Shown one piece after another: positions 42,884 through 52,735 of a stretch of 64,000 bases of DNA. The stretch is taken from the NCBI GenBank assembly GCA_020073395.1, contig JAIQFF010000002.1, forward strand, positions 32,935 to 96,934, in the 5' to 3' direction. This DNA is from Terriglobia bacterium (GTDB lineage: Bacteria > Acidobacteriota > Terriglobia > Terriglobales > Acidobacteriaceae). How positions within the stretch are numbered: the stretch's first letter is position 1; each line of letters opens with the position of its first letter. The notes below the pieces were generated by a model. The model was not told the DNA's origin, made no database searches, and was given only the letters and a program-made list of their open reading frames with translations. Both the position numbers and the translations under genes were made by a program.

Positions 42884-44188
42884 CTACAGCGTTCCGCCCA
42901 GGCGCGCGAGGATTTCAAGAAAAGCTCGGGTAACGTGATACTGGGCTTTCCAGGGGCCGACTTTCTCGCTGTCAATTTTGCCGTCGTGGAAGATCGCGGT
43001 GTAAACCTCGCCATACTGATGATCCACGAAACGGTCCGTCACAAAGCGAGCTTCCAGATCAAACGCTTGCCAGTACTTGGCATCGCCAGTTAAGTGATAA
43101 GCGTTCAGGAAAGCGACCAGAGCTTCGCACTGCTGCCACCACTCCATGTCCCTGTTGTCGGCCGGGCCTGTGGCTGGGCCGTAGCGATAGACACCGCCGT
43201 GCTGCTGGTCGAAGCCATAGCGCAGCGCGTGGTCCACCAGGGCCAGGCTGGCGCGTCGAATCTTTGGATCCTGGTTGCGCCCCACCCTCTCTGCCGCCTC
43301 CACCAGCAGCCAACTGGCTTCAAGGTCGAGGCCGTACTCGGATTGCTTGGAGTCTCCGTCACGGTCAGCGGCTTTCCAGTCGTCGGTGAAATAGTACCTG
43401 CCGTAACCAGTCTCCGCATCGACGATCTTGTCCACGAATATGTTCAGCAACTCGTTGAGGCGCAGGCGGACGCGAATGTCGCCGGTCGCGTCGTAGAGCG
43501 TGGCCAAGGCCTCGACCAAACCGAGATGCCAGTCGTAGGACTTCCTGCCAAATGAGCCGGCGGCGTTCGGCCCATCTTCATAGTTCTTGATGAACTGCCA
43601 GTCTTCGGTGAAAGCGATGCGATAACCGCCGTGTTCATTGTCGTGAGCGTGCTTGTCGATCACCTCGAACAGGTCCAGGGCTTCGCGGGCGGCCTGCGCA
43701 TCGTGGAAAGCAAGAGCGTATTCCGCCAACCCCTCCATCACGTAGGACATGGGATTGAGCTGCTTGGTGGCGTCGAGGACGCGGCCCTCGCGGCTCACCA
43801 TGAAGTAGTAGCCACCATGTTGCTTGTCCCACATCTTCTCTCGCAGAAACTTCAGGCACTCCTCCGCCATTTTCTGATAGGCAGGATCCGGATACCGGCG
43901 GTAGGCCTCAGAAAACGACCATAGAGATCGCGATATCAAGACCACAGATTTGTCGCCGGGAGGAATGGGATGGCCTGCGCGGTCCAGTCGGCCGAGCAGC
44001 CCGCCGTCCTCTTTATCGAGCGCATGGTCGATCCAGAACTGTAAAACGTTGTGCTGCAGGGTGTCGCGAAATACCACCGGCCAGTCGCGCGCCGCCTCTC
44101 CGCTCAATTGGGCTGACAGAGCCGGACATGCGCTGAATCCGAACAGCAGCACAAGATACCAGTTCGTTCTTGGGAGAAGGCGGCTCAT
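42884..44188 (-). CDS. exported AGE/cellobiose 2-epimerase-family protein
   Basis: This 434-residue protein has a signal peptide (1-25: NWYLVLLFGFSACPALS-A) followed by the (alpha/alpha)6 barrel of N-acylglucosamine/cellobiose 2-epimerases. Family residues: HGGYYFMVS, EHGGYRIAF, DWHLGLVEAL, YGLDLEASWLLVEAA, and WKAQYHVTRAFLEI with the C-terminal catalytic His. The enzyme should epimerise the reducing-end glucose of a disaccharide or an amino sugar, unusually outside the cytoplasm. The start is ATG 44188; an upstream TTG is less likely. It is downstream of the Oar-like receptor, with a hairpin between. Confidence 0.87.
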   Translation of the reverse strand: MSRLLPRTNWYLVLLFGFSACPALSAQLSGEAARDWPVVFRDTLQHNVLQFWIDHALDKEDGGLLGRLDRAGHPIPPGDKSVVLISRSLWSFSEAYRRYPDPAYQKMAEECLKFLREKMWDKQHGGYYFMVSREGRVLDATKQLNPMSYVMEGLAEYALAFHDAQAAREALDLFEVIDKHAHDNEHGGYRIAFTEDWQFIKNYEDGPNAAGSFGRKSYDWHLGLVEALATLYDATGDIRVRLRLNELLNIFVDKIVDAETGYGRYYFTDDWKAADRDGDSKQSEYGLDLEASWLLVEAAERVGRNQDPKIRRASLALVDHALRYGFDQQHGGVYRYGPATGPADNRDMEWWQQCEALVAFLNAYHLTGDAKYWQAFDLEARFVTDRFVDHQYGEVYTAIFHDGKIDSEKVGPWKAQYHVTRAFLEILARLGGTL

Positions 44189-44233
44189 CGCATTTGTGAG
44201 ACTGCTGCCTGTCCTAAGCAAGCCGAAACAATT

Positions 44234-44260
44234 GAGGGCACGAGCGTAACCCGTGCCCTC
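44234..44260 (-). terminator. hairpin between the Oar-like receptor and the epimerase genes
   Basis: Perfect 9-bp arms (GAGGGCACG/CGTGCCCTC) with a 9-base loop lie 22 bases downstream of the receptor stop. The following bases (AATTG TTTCGG on the minus strand) contain only a short T run, so it is a weak terminator or an mRNA 3'-stabilising stem. Confidence 0.5.
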
Positions 44261-44281
44261 CAGCAGAAAAGCGTTCGACGC

Positions 44282-47200
44282 TTAGAAAGAAAACTTCAAC
44301 GCAACCTGTCCGATCCGGCCATCCCGGGCACCTGTCACCTGACCAAAGTTGCTCCCGTCAATGGCGCCAGAAGGATTCGTGAACTGGGCGTGATTGAAGA
44401 CATTGAAGAACTCTGCCCGGAATTCCAGCAGGGTCGCTTCGGTTATGTGCGTGTCCTTGTGCAAGGCCAAATCCCAGTTGTTCAAACCAGGGCCGTGAAA
44501 GAAACGCCGGTTGGCATTACCCGCCTGGCCCAGCGACTCAGCGCTAAACGCGTCGGTCGTAAAGTACTGGTGGCTGCCCGAGTCCCGCGGATTCAGGAAG
44601 TGAATGGCGCCACCGTTGTAGTTAGGCACGTCCACGCCATTACATCCGCAAAGCGAAGCATCGTCGCCTTCGCTCAGCGAAATCGGAAGACCGGTGGTGA
44701 AACGGGTGATTCCGGAGATGGTCCAGCCGGAGAGCAACTTTCCCGTAAAGCCGGTCAGAGATTTGGGCGACGGCAGATCGTAACTGTAGCTGATGACGAA
44801 ATTATGCGTCAGGTCGAATGCCGAAAGTGATCTGCTTATCTGCGGGTTGAAGGGATTGACCGCATCGAAAAAGCCCGACGAATTGTCGAAAGACTTGGAC
44901 CAGGTATAGGCCGCCAGAAAGCGGAACGCCCCCAGCTTCTTCTCCAGACTAACCTGCAAGGCATCGTATGCCGAATTGGCAATGGTGGCTTCCCACGAAT
45001 TTTGGGAGAAATCCAGGGTCCCGTTGGCCAGTTCGCGGCCGGACGTAACCGAATAGGGACGCGTGCCGTTCACGGTTTGACCGCCGGGTAAATCGTAGAT
45101 ACTGTCTTCGCCACCGGGGCCGCAGCCGTTGGCCGCACCCAGCGCTGCGCGAACCTGAAGGCAGAGCGCGGCGTTTCCTGGGTTTGCCTCTATCCACGAC
45201 AGAAGATGGTGACCGCGTGTTCCAACGTAGCCGACCGACAACACCGCGCTGTCAGAAATCTGACGTTGAATCGTAAAATTGAAATGCTCGGCGTACGGAA
45301 GCTTGTTGGTGAGCTTGTAAGTGGGTGCGCCCGAAACCGGGAGATACTGCGGCCAGATTCCGGTAGCCCCCGCGGGCGGAATCGTAAACGGGAACCGTTG
45401 TCCAGGATCGTTGTCGTTTAAGCGAGACTTGTAAGGTTCTTCCAGGTAGACCGGGACCGGGCTGACGTAGAAGAGTCCGAACGGAGCATCGCCAACCTCA
45501 TTGAATAGAGTGACGTCTTCGATGGCAGTGTAGTAGAGCCCGCCACCCAAGCGAATGCTGGTCTTCCCCGGACCGCCGAAGATCTTTGCCGCCAACCCCT
45601 CGGTGGCTCCCGGCGAATAGGCGATGCCCAGCCGCGGGGCAAAATGGTCATACTGCGTGGGCGCAAGCGTGCGCGGCACTCCCGGATCGCCGGGAAACAC
45701 AAATCCCTTGGGCGAATCCGGGTAAACCTTCGACTGCACGCCTGGCACGAAGGTCTGTATCCGGTCTTGCGTGTCATAGAACGGCTGGCTCACGTCCCAT
45801 CGCAAACCATAGTTCAGGGTCAGGTCAGGTCTGACCTTATAACTGTCCTGGGCGTAAAGGCCGAAGTATTTCGTCCGTGAGTCCAGCAATTGCGCACTGG
45901 TCTGATTGAAAAGGTCCGGCGCTCCCAGCAGGAAGTCCGCGAAATCGTTCCCCGTTTCTGTTCCATCGAACTGGAACCAGCCATTCGAAGTGTAGGTGTT
46001 GCGCTCGTTGATTTGAATGTAACGAACGTCGCCGCCGAACTTGAGGGTGTGCTTGCCCAAAACCTTCGAAAAATTATCGCTGACCTGATAGCTATTGTTG
46101 TATTGACCCGTGGTGCCGTCGGGCAGGCCGAAAGCGGGGCCGGTCTGGTTCAATCCGATCGGTGCCACGCCCTCAAGGCTGGCATTGGTGGGAATGATTC
46201 CGAGCCCGCCGGCCTCATATCCAAAGTCCGTGATCTTGCCCAGGCCGCCTACGGGTTTGTTCTTCAGTAACGCCACGCGCGTGTAATTCAGATGGAACTC
46301 GTTAACCGAATTCGTACCCAGGATAGCCGTGTGACTCAGTGCGATTTGCTGTGCCCGCGAAATCGAGGTGGCGGCGAAGCCTGGGACATTCTCGGTAAAC
46401 GCGGGATACGGATTCAGGAAGTTAGCATCGTCGAAGTGATAATAAACCGACAAGTTGCCGAAGTGCCCCGGATTGAAATCGACTTTCACTCCGAATTTGT
46501 CGTCGCGCAGGTTTGAGCTCTCGGAGGAGCTCGAAAAGAACGGCTGTCCGTCTGAATCTCCGGTCGGCGTCGGAATGAATTTCAAGGTGGCGACAGCCAC
46601 GGGAGACCAAGCGGACTGAGGGATCACCGGCCCCGCAGCCCCGGGAAATACACACCCCGTCTCCGGATTCGTTGACGCACAACCAGCGAACCAGTAGGGC
46701 TCGCCAGATGCGACCGTGTACCCCAGGCGGCCGCTTAGCCTCGCAGGAAAAGAGCCGGCGCTGTTGTCCCCGCGCACCACGCTTGGGTTTCCATCGGAAT
46801 CGACAAACTGCTGAAAACCGGTGGTGTCGAGATCCGAGAAATCACCGCTCCGTTCAAGCAGCGAAGGTACCGTAACGAACTGCGAAACTCCGCGAATTTC
46901 GCGCGTGCCCTGGTAGTCCCCGAACGCGAAGAGTTTATTCTTCACGATCGGGGCGCCGATGGTGCCGCCGAACTGGTTGCGCTTTAACGCGCCTCGCGTC
47001 TCGTCGAAGTAGTTTTTCGCATCGAGCTTGTCATTGCGAAGGAATTCGTAGCCTGAACCGTGCACCGAGTTGGTGCCCGACTTGGTCACCACATTCACGA
47101 TGGCACCGGAAAAACGCCCATACTCGGCATTGAACGAGTTGGTCAGCAGCCGGAATTCCTGGATCGAGTCGAGAGTAGGCACGATTGAAGCACCGTTATC

Positions 47201-47833
47201 CAGGCTCTCCTCGACGTCGCCGCCGTTGACCAGGAAGGAATTGGCGGACTCTCTCTGCCCGTTCACCGAGAGGTTGCCCGAGCTGCCATTTCCAGAAACG
47301 GGCCGGTCGCTGATCGCTGCATCGGACGAAATGGGTACAACCCCGGTCTGCAATCCGAGCAGGTCAATGTAGCTGCGGCCATTCAGCGGCAAGGCCGTCA
47401 TCTTCTTGTCTTCGATAACATCTCCCAGCTGTGTTGTGGTGGTGTCCACCTGTGCCGAGAGTGTGGAGACTTCAATTTTTTCGTTCACCGCGCCGACTAC
47501 CAGGTTGAAGTCGGCCCGGTACCTCTGGTTCACCAGAAGTTTAACGCCGCTTTGAACACTGGTTTGGAACCCAGGCGACTCCACCTGGATGATGTAGTTC
47601 TCTCCCACCGGAATGCTGAGGAACTCGTAGGTGCCCGAGGCGTCCGTCTGCGTGCGCCGCTCCAGTCCGGTGTCGGGATGCTTAAGAATCAAGGTCGCGT
47701 TGGGCACGGCGGCGCCGCTCGGGTCCACGACCGTGCCTTGAACCGACGCGGTCACATCAGCGTGCAGAAATTGGCCGCTTAGAATAACCACGGCAGCCAG
47801 GCAAGCAACAGCTTTGCGCGACGAGAAAAACAC
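44282..47833 (-). CDS. Oar-like TonB-dependent receptor with carboxypeptidase-regulatory domain
   Basis: This 1183-residue outer-membrane protein has a signal peptide (1-25), a carboxypeptidase-regulatory-like beta-sandwich (about 28-110: VQGTVVDPSGAAVPNATLILKH), a plug (about 115-270: LPLNGRSYIDLLGLQ, VNGQRESANSFLVNGGDVEE, NAEYGRFSGAIVNVVTKSGTN) and a long beta-barrel ending RIGQVALKFSF. Acidobacteria hold dozens of these, probably for uptake of polysaccharide or peptide ligands. It is complete, unlike the remnant at the start of the window. Divergent from the TPR gene, with which it shares a 145-base AT-rich promoter region (47834-47978). Confidence 0.94.
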   Translation of the reverse strand: MFFSSRKAVACLAAVVILSGQFLHADVTASVQGTVVDPSGAAVPNATLILKHPDTGLERRTQTDASGTYEFLSIPVGENYIIQVESPGFQTSVQSGVKLLVNQRYRADFNLVVGAVNEKIEVSTLSAQVDTTTTQLGDVIEDKKMTALPLNGRSYIDLLGLQTGVVPISSDAAISDRPVSGNGSSGNLSVNGQRESANSFLVNGGDVEESLDNGASIVPTLDSIQEFRLLTNSFNAEYGRFSGAIVNVVTKSGTNSVHGSGYEFLRNDKLDAKNYFDETRGALKRNQFGGTIGAPIVKNKLFAFGDYQGTREIRGVSQFVTVPSLLERSGDFSDLDTTGFQQFVDSDGNPSVVRGDNSAGSFPARLSGRLGYTVASGEPYWFAGCASTNPETGCVFPGAAGPVIPQSAWSPVAVATLKFIPTPTGDSDGQPFFSSSSESSNLRDDKFGVKVDFNPGHFGNLSVYYHFDDANFLNPYPAFTENVPGFAATSISRAQQIALSHTAILGTNSVNEFHLNYTRVALLKNKPVGGLGKITDFGYEAGGLGIIPTNASLEGVAPIGLNQTGPAFGLPDGTTGQYNNSYQVSDNFSKVLGKHTLKFGGDVRYIQINERNTYTSNGWFQFDGTETGNDFADFLLGAPDLFNQTSAQLLDSRTKYFGLYAQDSYKVRPDLTLNYGLRWDVSQPFYDTQDRIQTFVPGVQSKVYPDSPKGFVFPGDPGVPRTLAPTQYDHFAPRLGIAYSPGATEGLAAKIFGGPGKTSIRLGGGLYYTAIEDVTLFNEVGDAPFGLFYVSPVPVYLEEPYKSRLNDNDPGQRFPFTIPPAGATGIWPQYLPVSGAPTYKLTNKLPYAEHFNFTIQRQISDSAVLSVGYVGTRGHHLLSWIEANPGNAALCLQVRAALGAANGCGPGGEDSIYDLPGGQTVNGTRPYSVTSGRELANGTLDFSQNSWEATIANSAYDALQVSLEKKLGAFRFLAAYTWSKSFDNSSGFFDAVNPFNPQISRSLSAFDLTHNFVISYSYDLPSPKSLTGFTGKLLSGWTISGITRFTTGLPISLSEGDDASLCGCNGVDVPNYNGGAIHFLNPRDSGSHQYFTTDAFSAESLGQAGNANRRFFHGPGLNNWDLALHKDTHITEATLLEFRAEFFNVFNHAQFTNPSGAIDGSNFGQVTGARDGRIGQVALKFSF

Positions 47834-47978
47834 AAGGCACCTCCCGCAGGCGGGTTGGAGTGGGAAGTCTGTCTGTATGACGCAGACAAATTACAGGGCG
47901 GCTGGATGCATAGTCAAGATATAATTGGCCGTATTTTATCGATTTAATTGATCCAATTGACACTCTTGAGGCAGGTCT

Positions 47979-49613
47979 GTGATTTCGGGCATTTTCCTCG
48001 CGCGGGCTGATCTTTCGCACAAGACTGGAGCCTTCTTAGTAACCTGCCTGCTGGCCGCTGCTTTTTTTTCACAGGCCGCCGGCATCAGCTACGCGGCGGA
48101 AACGCGACCGTCCGTACCCACCGCCTCTCCAGCACACGCCTACTTCGCTTCGGCCCAGAAGGCGCTCGCAGCCGGGGACTCCGCAACCGCCGTCGAAAAG
48201 TTGCGCCAGGCCGTTCAAGTCGATCCGAAATTCGCCCCAGCCTACCTCCTGCTCGGTCTCACCGAATTCCGCTTGGGCGACATGGAAAAGGCAATCGAGC
48301 ACTACCAGCGCGCCCTGGAATTGCAGCCGCGCTCTTTTTCAGGTCACTACAACCTGGCCCTGGCCTATCTGCGGGACCATCGACTGGAAGACGGGCGTGC
48401 CCAGTTGGAGCAGGCCGTAAAACTAAACCCCAATCAGGCTGACGCTGCCTACGATCTCGGCATTGTTCTCCTGGAACTGAAGCAGCCGGCCGCCGCATTG
48501 CCACACTTGATCCGCGCCAGGAGCCTGAATCCGCGCCGCCCGGATGTGGCCTTCAATATTGTCCGGGCAGAACTCGAGTCTGGCCGGGTCCCGGAGGCGC
48601 GAGCCGAGGCGCAAGCTGCCGCAAGACATCTCAGTTCGGATTTCCAGTGGAACGCTGCCGTCGGCCAGCTTTTCCTGAAGAATGCTCAACCCAGGGATGC
48701 CGCAACGTACTTCCGCTCCGCCAGCCTTGCCCATCCTGACGATAGCGAGATCCGGCACCAGCTTGGTTTGGCTTATCTTGCATCCGGGGAGGCCAGGCAG
48801 ATATTGGACCTCATCGCGGAACCGAAAACCGCCGACGACCATTACCTGCGGGGAAGCGCATTCTATCTCGATCACCGCTTTCCCGAGGCCGACCAGGAAT
48901 CAGAGATGGCGCTGGCCATGGCGCCTGACAATCCGCAAATCCTGGTGCTGCGTACTCGCATCCTGCAACGCGCCGGGCAGCAGGACGCGGCTGTCGAACT
49001 TGCGCAGAAGGCCATTGCCCTGGCCCCGCAATGGGATGAACCTTATTACCTTGCCGGCGTCAGCTTTTACTTTATCCGCCGCTACGCGCAGGCGGAACAG
49101 AACCTGGCTCGGGCCGCCGAACTCAACCCGAATTCCGCCAGAACATTGTTCCTTGAGGCTGTGACCCTGGTCAGCCAGGACAAGCACGAGGAAGCAGAAC
49201 AATGTTTCCGGAAGGCGATTGCGCTCGAACCTAACAATGCCCGCTTCCGCTGCCATCTTGGGATTTTCCTGATGCGCCAGAATAAATACGCCGAGGCTGA
49301 AGCATCCTACAGAAAGGCGATCGAACTTAAGCCGGCATATGGGTTATCGCACTTCGAATTGGGCATGCTCCTGGTGCACTCCGAAAGGTGGAAGGAAGCG
49401 GCCGAGGAGTTGAGCCAGGCTGTGACCCACGACCCGACTTTGGGTCCAGCTTACTATCAGCTGGGGCGCGTCTATTCCCGGCTCGGCGAAGCGGAGAAAT
49501 CGCAGCTCATGTTTGCCGAATTCAAGAAACTCTCGCAGCAACAGGAAAGCGACGACTCGCGGGCGGCTGAGCAGGCACGAGACGACGACACTAGAAAAGA
49601 AACTGAGTTCTGA
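47979..49613 (+). CDS. exported TPR-repeat protein
   Basis: A 544-residue protein with an N-terminal hydrophobic signal (about 12-35, FLVTCLLAAAFFSQAAGISYA) and about a dozen tetratricopeptide repeats of 34 residues (for example FAPAYLLLGLTEFRLGDMEK, FSGHYNLALAYLRDHRLEDG). The C-terminus is acidic and charged. TPRs mediate protein contacts; no enzyme domain is seen. The GTG start follows AGGT. The divergent position beside an Oar-like receptor suggests co-regulation in envelope function, but the partner is unknown. Confidence 0.87.
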   Translation: MISGIFLARADLSHKTGAFLVTCLLAAAFFSQAAGISYAAETRPSVPTASPAHAYFASAQKALAAGDSATAVEKLRQAVQVDPKFAPAYLLLGLTEFRLGDMEKAIEHYQRALELQPRSFSGHYNLALAYLRDHRLEDGRAQLEQAVKLNPNQADAAYDLGIVLLELKQPAAALPHLIRARSLNPRRPDVAFNIVRAELESGRVPEARAEAQAAARHLSSDFQWNAAVGQLFLKNAQPRDAATYFRSASLAHPDDSEIRHQLGLAYLASGEARQILDLIAEPKTADDHYLRGSAFYLDHRFPEADQESEMALAMAPDNPQILVLRTRILQRAGQQDAAVELAQKAIALAPQWDEPYYLAGVSFYFIRRYAQAEQNLARAAELNPNSARTLFLEAVTLVSQDKHEEAEQCFRKAIALEPNNARFRCHLGIFLMRQNKYAEAEASYRKAIELKPAYGLSHFELGMLLVHSERWKEAAEELSQAVTHDPTLGPAYYQLGRVYSRLGEAEKSQLMFAEFKKLSQQQESDDSRAAEQARDDDTRKETEF

Positions 49614-49639
49614 TGCGGGAAGTCGAACCCGAGGGCACC

Positions 49640-50422
49640 CTACCGCGCTGTCCATCCGCCATCAATGAGAATCGTTTCCCCGGTAATAAGTGACGCCGCG
49701 CTGGAGGCAAGGAATACTACCGCCCCGGCGACGTCCATGGGATCGCCAATGCGGTGCAGCGCGGCGATACGCTCAACTACGTCCGACCGGGACTCGGGGT
49801 TTGCCAGGTAACTCTCAGTGCCAGGAGTATGGATAAACGTGGGGGCGACTGCGTTCACCGTAATGTTGTACTTCCCCCACTCCACCGCAAGGCACTTGGT
49901 GAGATGTGCAATGGCAGCTTTGGTCATGCAGTACACCGACTCGGTCGGAAGCGCAACGAACCCGGCCTGGGAACTCATGTTAATGATGCGTCCGCTCTTT
50001 TGCCGCAGCATGACACGCCCGGCAGCCTGACTGGCAAAAAATGTCCCCTTTAGATTTACCGCCAGGGTCAGATCGAAATCAGCTTCGCTCACGTTCTCGG
50101 CCAGATTGTCGGGCGCGAGTCCGGCATTGTTGACCAGGATGTCGAGCCGTCCGAAGCGCTTGACCGTGTCCTCGACAGCTCGAAATATTTCATCGAGCCG
50201 CTTCATGTCCATCTGCAGGGGAAGGGCCCGGCGGCCCATGGCTTCAATCTGCGCCGCCAGGTCTCCCTGCGCGTCCACATCACGCAGGCCCAGCGCCACA
50301 TCCGAGCCGACATGGGCCAGGGCCCGTGAAATCGCGTTGCCCAAACCGCGCGCCGCGCCGGTGACCAGCGCCACTTGACCGAAAAGGCCGAACTCCGGAA
50401 AGCCCTTCAACGATGCCTCCAT
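49640..50422 (-). CDS. SDR-family oxidoreductase (gluconate/2-deoxygluconate dehydrogenase-like)
   Basis: This 260-residue short-chain dehydrogenase has the cofactor motif TGAARGLG, NNAG, the catalytic Ser in NMSSQAG and YCMTK (Tyr/Lys), and the PTFIHTPG substrate lid. The acidic residue expected for NAD is replaced by R in GLRD, which favours NADPH. Close relatives reduce 5-keto-gluconate, 3-ketoacyl-ACP or similar keto groups. It is convergent with the TPR gene and single; the substrate is not deducible. Confidence 0.88.
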   Translation of the reverse strand: MEASLKGFPEFGLFGQVALVTGAARGLGNAISRALAHVGSDVALGLRDVDAQGDLAAQIEAMGRRALPLQMDMKRLDEIFRAVEDTVKRFGRLDILVNNAGLAPDNLAENVSEADFDLTLAVNLKGTFFASQAAGRVMLRQKSGRIINMSSQAGFVALPTESVYCMTKAAIAHLTKCLAVEWGKYNITVNAVAPTFIHTPGTESYLANPESRSDVVERIAALHRIGDPMDVAGAVVFLASSAASLITGETILIDGGWTAR

Positions 50423-50605
50423 AATTTATTTGCCTGATAATACGCCTGCACTCATTTCATGCCGTCACAATTCGCCGGCGTCTTGAACAGCGAACGCAGG
50501 AAGATCCCGCAGAGCGCAGGTTTCGGTGATTGGCGGGCCAGGAACCGGCTGGCGGCACAGCCGATGAGCGAGAAGGCTCAGGAGGACGCTGTCGTGGAAC
50601 GAGAT

Positions 50606-51463
50606 CTATGCCGCCAGGACTGTTGGATCAGGTGCGTCAGTGGCGCCCGCCCATAAGTAGTTGCCATTCCGATCCGCGTACCAGTAGGCGTTGCCGTCCA
50701 CTCGTTCCCCAATATCGAATCTGGATACCACGAGAACGCTCTGTGCCGGTATGACGGCGACGATCTGTGCCTCCTTGTTTGGCGCCCCCAGCCGCAGGTT
50801 CACGTTCTTGAGCGTCCGCACTACGATGATCGTGCTTGCCCCTGGACCTGCCGGAGCCTGCGTCGTTATCGGAGACACAGCATTAACCGGGCTGGCTGGG
50901 GGGAGCGCACCTGACGCGGCTACAGGACTGGCCGCACTCGGACTGGCGGCGGTTGCGGCACTGGGCGCAAGCGTGGTTGGTACCCGCTGGAGCAGTTCGC
51001 TAATTTGCAGCCAGTTCCCCGGGCACGTCTTCGACGCCCTGATTTGACGGTGCCGAATCACATGCGAATCATCCAGGGGAATACCCCAGCGCGCCCCGAT
51101 TTGCCCAATCAGGGTCGCGCTGGCGGACAATTGCGCCTCCGGCCACACGTCATCCGGGCGGCCTTCGTGCTCGATTCCAATCGTGTAAAAGTTCGGGTTC
51201 ACCCCCGGCTTTAACAGCGCCCATGTGGGATTGACCACGATGCCGGCGTGAAACGCCGTATCCTTCTCATCCACAAACTGGTGGCTTTCTCCGCTACGCG
51301 AGATCGCGTAGTGGGCGGACTTGTGAGTTGTGGGATCGCGGAACACCGATTCGCCGGCCACGAAACTCCCATCGATTATGTGAACCACCACCGCTTCGGG
51401 CCGCAAGCCGAAGGGACGGCCTTTGTGGAAATTGGAATCCGGACAACCGATCCAAGTGGTCAT
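50606..51463 (-). CDS. N-acetylmuramoyl-L-alanine amidase with SH3 domain
   Basis: A 285-residue protein. The Amidase_2 zinc domain (about 1-170) has VVHIIDGSF with the first His, SAHYAISRSGE, TIGIEHEGRPDD, and VIRHRQI...KTCPG with the last His. A Pro/Ala/Ser linker (175-220) and a bacterial SH3 domain (about 225-275: NVNLRLGAPNKEAQIV) follow. It would cut the lactoyl-peptide bond of peptidoglycan. No signal peptide is seen, as in phage endolysins and some toxin-delivery enzymes. ATG 51463 has AGGAGG and follows the membrane-protein stop by 16 bases. Confidence 0.88.
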   Translation of the reverse strand: MTTWIGCPDSNFHKGRPFGLRPEAVVVHIIDGSFVAGESVFRDPTTHKSAHYAISRSGESHQFVDEKDTAFHAGIVVNPTWALLKPGVNPNFYTIGIEHEGRPDDVWPEAQLSASATLIGQIGARWGIPLDDSHVIRHRQIRASKTCPGNWLQISELLQRVPTTLAPSAATAASPSAASPVAASGALPPASPVNAVSPITTQAPAGPGASTIIVVRTLKNVNLRLGAPNKEAQIVAVIPAQSVLVVSRFDIGERVDGNAYWYADRNGNYLWAGATDAPDPTVLAA

Positions 51464-51479
51464 GTAACCTCCTGCGCTC

Positions 51480-52535
51480 CTAGCCCACCGCCGCCAGGTC
51501 GCCGCGTTCGCCGCTGAGCCAGGCCGGCTGCGGCGCGGCGCCGCCGGGGTTCGCGGAGGACGACGCAGTTCTACTGTCTCCCGGCGCCGCTTGTCGCTGC
51601 GCCCGTTGCGTGTCATCTTTCTGCGAGAGGCTGGATCTCAGCTTTAGCAAGTCCTTGAGGGCGTTGTACCAGAAGGGCGCTCCCAGGCTTATGAGCAGGA
51701 TGGAGAGGACCATTCCGGGTAGCTTTCTCCAATCCTTCAGTCGCTCGAACCAATGACCGTCGAGCGGCAGAGTGATCAGGGCCGTGTTGTTCAGCAGGTT
51801 GTAGTACGGCTTAGGGTCGACCTGTGTCTCGGCTTTACTGTCGGCGAAATCCTTTGTCGCATTGCTGACCACTGCATTCCGGAACTGATCGTCGATCCAA
51901 AGGCGATTGGCCACCGCAATCATATCGAGTTGCACCGCCAGGACCACCACTACTGCCGCACCCATCGTGATCCAGTGCGTGTACTTGGTGAACCTCTCGC
52001 TAACGCGGTCGATGGTCTGATCGAACCATGAGTTCACCATCGCCACGAAGTCGCTCGATGCCTCGCGCAAAATGGCCAGCCCATCGCGCATCTGATTCGA
52101 GATTTCCGGATTGGACGCTTCCAGTTGCAATGCCATGGCGCGAATGTTCCTGAGCGCCTGCTCAGGGTCGCTGATCCCACCTTTGGACAGAGCATCCTTC
52201 AGCTTGGTCTGGACCGCATCTGGAAGTTTCTGCACTCCCTTTCCACTGGCCAGATCGAGCAGCAGCTTGGTGAATTCTTCCCGGTGAATGACGGTGCCCA
52301 GGCTTCCATCCCCCACCCTGATCAGCGGGTGCGTCAGCAGGCTGGTGGCGATGGTTTGAGCGGCCTCGCCGGCAGGAATTCCGAGCTGCTCCAGCAAGTC
52401 TGCCAGCCCGGCCCGCAAATGCTTGCCTCGCCTGCCAGCGACACTGGTGATCGCCTGGGTGATGACCGTTACTGCCATACTGAACATCAGCAACACCGTG
52501 GTCGCGCCGATGAGTACATCCAGGGTTTTCAGCAT
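51480..52535 (-). CDS. membrane protein of unknown function in the amidase operon
   Basis: This 351-residue protein has an N-terminal hydrophobic helix (about 8-32), a long soluble alpha-helical region (35-185), a second membrane helix (about 198-220, WITMGAAVVVVLAVQLDMIAV), a third (about 275-300, GMVLSILLISLGAPFWYNAL), and a Ser/Pro/Ala-rich tail. GGAGG precedes ATG 52535. The family is not recognised with confidence. Placement between a peptidoglycan amidase and a giant protein suggests an envelope complex. Confidence 0.75.
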   Translation of the reverse strand: MLKTLDVLIGATTVLLMFSMAVTVITQAITSVAGRRGKHLRAGLADLLEQLGIPAGEAAQTIATSLLTHPLIRVGDGSLGTVIHREEFTKLLLDLASGKGVQKLPDAVQTKLKDALSKGGISDPEQALRNIRAMALQLEASNPEISNQMRDGLAILREASSDFVAMVNSWFDQTIDRVSERFTKYTHWITMGAAVVVVLAVQLDMIAVANRLWIDDQFRNAVVSNATKDFADSKAETQVDPKPYYNLLNNTALITLPLDGHWFERLKDWRKLPGMVLSILLISLGAPFWYNALKDLLKLRSSLSQKDDTQRAQRQAAPGDSRTASSSANPGGAAPQPAWLSGERGDLAAVG

Positions 52536-52609
52536 TGTGGTACCTCCACCGCTATATTCCGTAAGTGATGACTTGCCGGCTTCTTGCCGGCTTGCAGACC
52601 TCAAAGCTT

Positions 52610-52732
52610 TTACGAGGACAGATTCACCAGGGTCTGCGCCACCGCGATTTGCTCCTTCGGAGGCATCGCGCCAACAATAAAGTCGTTCAGATCGAAGGCG
52701 TGACCATTCTGGAAAGTAAGAATGTTGAGCAT
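52610..52732 (-). CDS. 40-residue small protein in the amidase operon
   Basis: Found by reading the spacer: ATG 52732 comes three bases after the stop of the giant protein gene, and the TAA is at 52610. The peptide starts MLNILTFQNGHAFDLNDFIV and ends NLSS. It is amphipathic with no membrane helix. Third-position GC bias and its fit between two genes of one operon support coding, although the ribosome site (AGGCG) is weak. Function unknown. Confidence 0.55.
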   Translation of the reverse strand: MLNILTFQNGHAFDLNDFIVGAMPPKEQIAVAQTLVNLSS

Positions 52733-52735
52733 CGC

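Noticed and set aside
50459..50656. 65-codon frame between the SDR and amidase genes
   Set aside because: No ribosome site, overlaps the amidase stop region, and composition is not gene-like.
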